64,000 nt of DNA, from contig VWND01000011.1 in assembly GCA_009599575.1 (NCBI GenBank), positions 62,001 to 126,000 of the forward strand, written 5' to 3'. This document shows, in pieces, positions 60,021 through 64,000 of the stretch. This stretch comes from Blumeriella jaapii. Its lineage: Eukaryota > Ascomycota > Leotiomycetes > Helotiales > Drepanopezizaceae. The notes beneath the pieces are model-generated. The model saw nothing but the letters and a program-made list of their open reading frames with translations, searched no databases and was not told the DNA's origin. Numbering within the stretch: position 1 is the first letter of the stretch; each line of letters opens with the position of its first letter. The translations under genes were made by a program, and so were the position numbers.

Positions 60021-61306
60021 CGTCACGGTCAAAAGAGTTCAACGAGCAACAAGCAACAAGCAAGAAGCCAGGACCTTTGCTGTCAAGAAACCCCCGAATC
60101 GTCCTTACTGCTCTTCAAACTAAGAAGCGGCTCCTCCTGGGTCGGATGATGAAATCCGAGGACTCGTCGTGCTATTGAGCTGGGTACATTGGAGAGGATT
60201 TCTTCAGTCTCAAGTCTGGAGGGGACCGCCACTGTTCTGTACTGCACGGGACGGGATTTAGTGTTGGTACCGAATGGACTGGGTATTTCAGACCGAGCAT
60301 GAAAAATCCCGCTTCTCGTTGTGTTGTGAGCAAAGATTGAGGTGGTGAACGAAGACGAGAATGATGAGAGGAAGACGAGGGAAGCGGCAGCATGTCACTA
60401 GCACAGGACTGTACATAGGCGTGGATCTTGGCAAATACACCGTGGCGAAGCTTCAACATGTTGATTCAAGAGCTAAGTCAAGACTCATTGCTTGCTTGAT
60501 TCTTTCCAACCAGCTCTGCCTGCTCAAGTTCTCAGTAGTTTGATTAACAACCAGTCGTACCTGTGTGGCTGGCTTCTCTCTCGACATACCATTCACGTAT
60601 CAAAATTTCATACCGTACTCTGTACGCCCAACCCCGCTTTCTCAAATCCCGATAAATTCTTCAACTGTCGCTGTCTCTCTACTCACAGCGACAAGAGCCC
60701 ATCTTCGCTCAGCTTCATGGCCCCCGTAAAAATCAAAAACGCAAAGAAACTCGAATAGAAAATCGTAAATCCCATTCCCTTCCGTACCACCGAACCATCC
60801 CATCCCATATAGTACGTAAGCGAGTGACAGATAGCAGGCCATCACATCAAGCAAAACTACCTAACTAGAGCCAAAGGAGGAAGAGGGGGGGAGAAAACCT
60901 AACAAACTCGACCGAACCGACGCCGGGTATTTAGACAGCAAAACTTGCAGCAAAGGAAAACCCAACCAAATATTCCCCATATGCCCTTCGCCCAGCGATT
61001 GACGCGGCACTCTCTTTGGCCCGTCCCTTCACTTCGTCAAAGCATACCAGTCGACCGAAGAAATCCTATCGCGTCCCACGTCAGGAGAGTGATCAAAAGA
61101 GCAACGGAATAATCCTCCTCCGTGAATTTCGAGAAGAAAGAAAGGTATCTCGCTCGAGGCGTTTCAAGTCCTTCCCAGAGCTAGCATGTCGCTCTTTCTG
61201 AGACCAGGTGAGGAGGACACTTGTAATGCTAGAAGCTGGACTGCTGCTCGTTCCGAGGGGGAAAAGAAACAGATCCCTGGTAGAGTTGCATTGATCATAG
61301 CAAGGC
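60021..61306. other. Intergenic
   Basis: Promoter side of NHA1 and 3' side of RNase H1, about 1.3 kb. No repeat of note and no supported gene. Confidence 0.55.
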
Positions 61307-62402
61307 TTACATTGCAGCTCCTCCATATCTCAAACCCGCAGTTTGGGCATCGTGAGCGCCAGCAACGGCCAGCTTGTCCGCCGCCGTGTTGCCCGGGTCG
61401 TCGTTGTGTCCCTTGATCCACGTAAACTTCGTCTCGTTGCCGTTGCCGTCACGCTCGTCGATCAGCGCGCGAACCGCCTTGATCAGGTCCTGATTCTCCG
61501 CCGGCTGCCCGGTGGAGGTCTTCCAACCCTTGGCGGCCCAATTTCTAAACCAGACCGTCGCGCAGTTGATGGAGTAGTTGCTGTCGGTCACGATCTCGAT
61601 GTCTTTGTTCTTCGGGGCGATCTGGAGCGCGCGCAGGATCGCGGTGAGTTCTGCACGGTTGTTGGTCTGGGCTTCGCCTTCAAGGGGTTCGGAGATGTTG
61701 CTAGGAGGATCGGTCAGGCACATCTCCTCTCTTCATGATAGCAGGACAGCAGAGCTTACCGTGGATCCCCAACCCCAAAGAACACTCCGACACCGGCAAC
61801 CGAACCAATCCGTCCATTTCCCAACGCACTCCCATCCGTGTAAATCTTGATCGTCGGGCCCGATTTCGTCTTCGCCTTCTTTGGGGTCGGCTCCTCCTTC
61901 TCATCGCCATAGCCAGCCTTCGTAGCCTTCTTGCTCTCCGACTTGATGGCCGCCGTAAGCCCACCACTCTTCACAAATGCCTCCGCCTCCTTGCGCGTCT
62001 CGAACTTCTTGTACTTCGGCTTCTCGGCGCCCATAATCTGCTCATTGGCATCTGCCCAGTCGGTATACACGCCGGGTCGATGGCCGACTGCCACGCCGTA
62101 GAACTTCTCCTCGCCGGGCGCGGCTCTGCTTTTCCCGGCGATGAAGTCTCGGGCATCTTTCTCGTTCAGAAAAGACTTGTCTGCATGAATGGTTTTCGTC
62201 AGCATGTGCCCACACGGTGACGGCGTGAGCGGGCGAACCTCAGACCGTATGACTTACAGGAAGCTCCCTTGAATCCAGTCGTATGCTCCTGACACTCCTG
62301 CCAACTCATGTACACACCAGGGATCCTGCCCGCTCGCACAGCATAGTACTTGGGGCCCTTCTCCTCGCCCAGCTTTCTCTTCTTTGATGCTGGTGGGGCC
62401 AT
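61307..62402 (-). CDS. RNH1: Ribonuclease H1
   Basis: Cleaves RNA in RNA-DNA hybrids. Exons: 62402-62258, 62180-61760, 61700-61307; exactly 320 codons (319 aa). Start MAPPASKKRKLGEEKG, whose KKRK could serve nuclear import. Two N-terminal hybrid-binding (viroplasmin-type) domains: KYYAVRAGRIPGVYMSWQEC at about 18-60 and KFYGVAVGHRPGVYTDWADA at about 75-120. A linker rich in Lys/Glu follows, then the RNase H domain from IKIYTDGSALGNG. Catalytic residues are visible: Asp in YTDGS, Glu in NNRAELTAI, Asp in VTDSNYS, and His/Asp in GHNDDPGNTAADKLA. The upstream frame stays open to an ATG at 62585, but a CTAAC...CTCAG acceptor-like site (about 62521) suggests a 5' UTR intron, so the start at 62402 is preferred. 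Confidence 0.95.
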
Positions 62403-63531
62403 GTTTGCCAGGAGACTGCTCCGCAGCTTGTTCGCTTTCCGATGAGAGTAGAGCAGTGTCGTCTCGACGAGGATGGGTGTGTAGAAGAAGCGCGGGAGGA
62501 AATTTGCTGAAAGGATTTTCTGAGGAGAGAGGCACGAGTTAGCTGAGACCTCGTCGAACAAGGAACATGACAGGCCAGCAAACAAACAAAGACGTCAAAT
62601 TCATGCGCTGCGGGGCTGATCTTTACCGGGTGGGAGAGTGAGAGATATGGCTGCCGAGACCGAAGCCGTCGCAGGAGTCAGGCGGGTCGAGTGAAAGAAG
62701 CACGGAAACCGAAGAATGGGTCCATGGGCAGCGTCGTCTGTTGGCCTTGGAACGAGGGGGATTTCTTGGATGTCGTCAACCCAGCGACGCGATTGCTGGA
62801 CGCGTGCACGGCTAATCTGGCGTAGAGTGGTTTTGGGGGCAAGTTTGATATAGTACAATACACAAAGTAGCAGGACATGATTTGACAAGATCTCACTGCC
62901 TAGCCACCTATCTACGAGATTCGAAGTCTTCCTGCTCTGCGCTGCGCTATGGCATTCGATTTCCTCCAGTGACTATCGATCAAGTCACAATTCAATCCAA
63001 CCCTTCCAGTACAGTCGTTGATGTCAAGCTTGCACATTTGGTGGTCACGATGCCCGGTACGTTAGAAGCAATTTTATGGTCATTGGAGATTGAGGCTCCT
63101 TGAATCCAGTAAGTGGTGTTACAAGCCTCTCCTTGGAGGCCCCTCATACTTGTATACAGCAACCACCTGGTGCAATCCCCCTTCATCTAGCTCTCGATGC
63201 CAGCCGGTCTTGGGTATTAAACTCCTCGTGCAAAAGCAAGCACGCCCAAAAAACCCAGACCTTTGCAACTCCAAAAGCCATGCCATTTCCCGGTCCCATA
63301 TAACACAAAGTGGTCTTACATGCCACACGCCCCGTTCACCGACTCCCCGCCTGCATCCCCGTGTTTGATCGTTTCTCGTCACCATTGCCATGCCGGCAAC
63401 TAAAAGCAAATGCTGGGCGCCATAACCCTTTTGTCGATGCTTTGCCCACGCGTAGCAAATCGCATCGCCAGTATTTCTCGTCGCCAAAACCGAGTTGCAA
63501 GTGAAATAATACACGCGTGAAAAGAAGAAGA
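62403..63531. other. Intergenic
   Basis: RNase H1 promoter/5' UTR (with a possible 5' UTR intron ending near 62521) and the 3' flank of the 6PF2K gene. No supported gene. Confidence 0.55.
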
Positions 63532-64000
63532 TTAGTTGTGGTGGCCAATGGCCTTCTGCGGCTTGTAGTCGCGAATTTCCTCGAAACTGTAGGCGTCCTC
63601 GTTGTACTTGTAGGCGTGGAACTCGATGCCATATGGCTTCGGCTCGATGGCGAACAGCATGCCGATAGGCACGTCAAGATCAGCGATGTCGTTACGGGTG
63701 AGATCCATGAAGTAAGCCATCAAAACTCTGCAGACCGAGCGGTGGCCAATGATCAGAACGTGGTCCTTGATGCGCTCCATCTCACGAACCATGTCGCGGA
63801 GTCTGCTAATGACCTGAAGATAGCCCTCACCGCCAACACCTGGGTAGATGTAGCTCAGCTTGTCGGCACGTCTCTTAGCGTATTGCTCAGGAAACTTCTC
63901 GGCGATGTCCTCGTAAGTCATGCCTTCGAAGGCACCTGCATCAAGTTCCTTGAGCATCTCCCAGTTCTTGACGTCGTAGTTCTCGTCATCTTCGAAGCAC
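63532..64000 (-). CDS. 6-phosphofructo-2-kinase/fructose-2,6-bisphosphatase, C-terminal part
   Basis: Bifunctional regulator of fructose-2,6-bisphosphate level. The frame is open at the right edge (FEDDENYDVKNWEMLKELDA) and stops at TAA 63534-63532, so only about 155 C-terminal residues of the phosphatase-type (histidine phosphatase) domain are present. Family features: LKELDAGAFEGMTYEDIAEK, GGEGYLQVISRLRDMVREME, DHVLIIGHRSVCRVLMAYF (the second active-site histidine, GHR) and VPIGMLFAIEPKPYG. The catalytic RHG and the kinase half lie outside the window. The protein ends KAIGHHN. Whether the phosphatase is active cannot be judged without the missing RHG residue. Confidence 0.9.
   Translation of the reverse strand, partial: CFEDDENYDVKNWEMLKELDAGAFEGMTYEDIAEKFPEQYAKRRADKLSYIYPGVGGEGYLQVISRLRDMVREMERIKDHVLIIGHRSVCRVLMAYFMDLTRNDIADLDVPIGMLFAIEPKPYGIEFHAYKYNEDAYSFEEIRDYKPQKAIGHHN

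Overview
This window is nuclear DNA from a filamentous ascomycete (Pezizomycotina). The genes are split by short GT-AG introns of about 50-150 nt with TACTAAC/CTGAC-like branch sites. The gene set is typical of filamentous fungi: Pol III RPC2, a Puf4-type PUF protein, RAD17, an SFL1-type HSF factor, an MGA2/SPT23 factor, an NHA1 antiporter, RNase H1 and 6PF2K/FBPase-2. A mariner-like fossil and a tandem repeat both show C:G to T:A decay of the kind left by repeat-induced point mutation (RIP). The class cannot be fixed from the sequence; Dothideomycetes is only a guess.

Layout. 1-1549 (-): partial, mostly disordered conserved protein running off the left edge. 2845-7070 (-): RPC2 with seven exons, one of them a 9-nt microexon. 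7071-12020: repeat-rich and mostly non-coding, with one small secreted Cys-rich protein gene (8769-9104, -). 12021-16540 (+): Puf4-type gene. 18798-20973 (+): TAD3-like tRNA deaminase subunit, heavily frameshifted as written. 22697-23042 (-): small membrane protein. 23655-24447 (-) and 24601-26013 (+): a divergent UBE3D-like / questin-oxidase-like pair. 26829-29583 (-): RAD17. 30250-32299 (-): F-box protein. 32300-36801: gene desert full of simple repeats. 36802-38831 (+): SFL1-like factor. 39234-40240: tandem repeat with RIP-like decay. 41824-42667 (-): alpha/beta hydrolase. 42668-46817: no convincing gene. 46818-47429 (-): secreted lysozyme-like protein. 49282-53769 (-): MGA2/SPT23-like factor. 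53770-58021: repeats plus a mariner/Tc1 fossil with TIRs and a TA duplication. 58022-60020 (-): NHA1-type antiporter. 61307-62402 (-): RNase H1. 63532-64000 (-): C-terminal part of 6PF2K/FBPase-2.

The genes are ordinary housekeeping and regulatory genes (Pol III transcription, wobble-inosine tRNA editing, mRNA decay, DNA-damage checkpoint, R-loop removal, ion homeostasis, membrane-lipid sensing, glycolytic control). There is no secondary-metabolite cluster, CRISPR-like array or defence island. Exon boundaries were set by joining reading frames and comparing with remembered family sequences. For the multi-exon genes the exon lengths add to a multiple of three either directly (RPC2, F-box, hydrolase, NHA1, RNase H1) or after a small whole number of single-base corrections (PUF4, UBE3D, questin oxidase, RAD17, SFL1, MGA2).

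The most notable observations are the RPC2 microexon that supplies part of the invariant GYDIEDALVLNK motif; a recurring pattern of single-base indels that break otherwise conserved genes (worst in the normally essential TAD3) and look more like assembly error than decay; two stop-free introns of length 3n; and two RIP-like relics.
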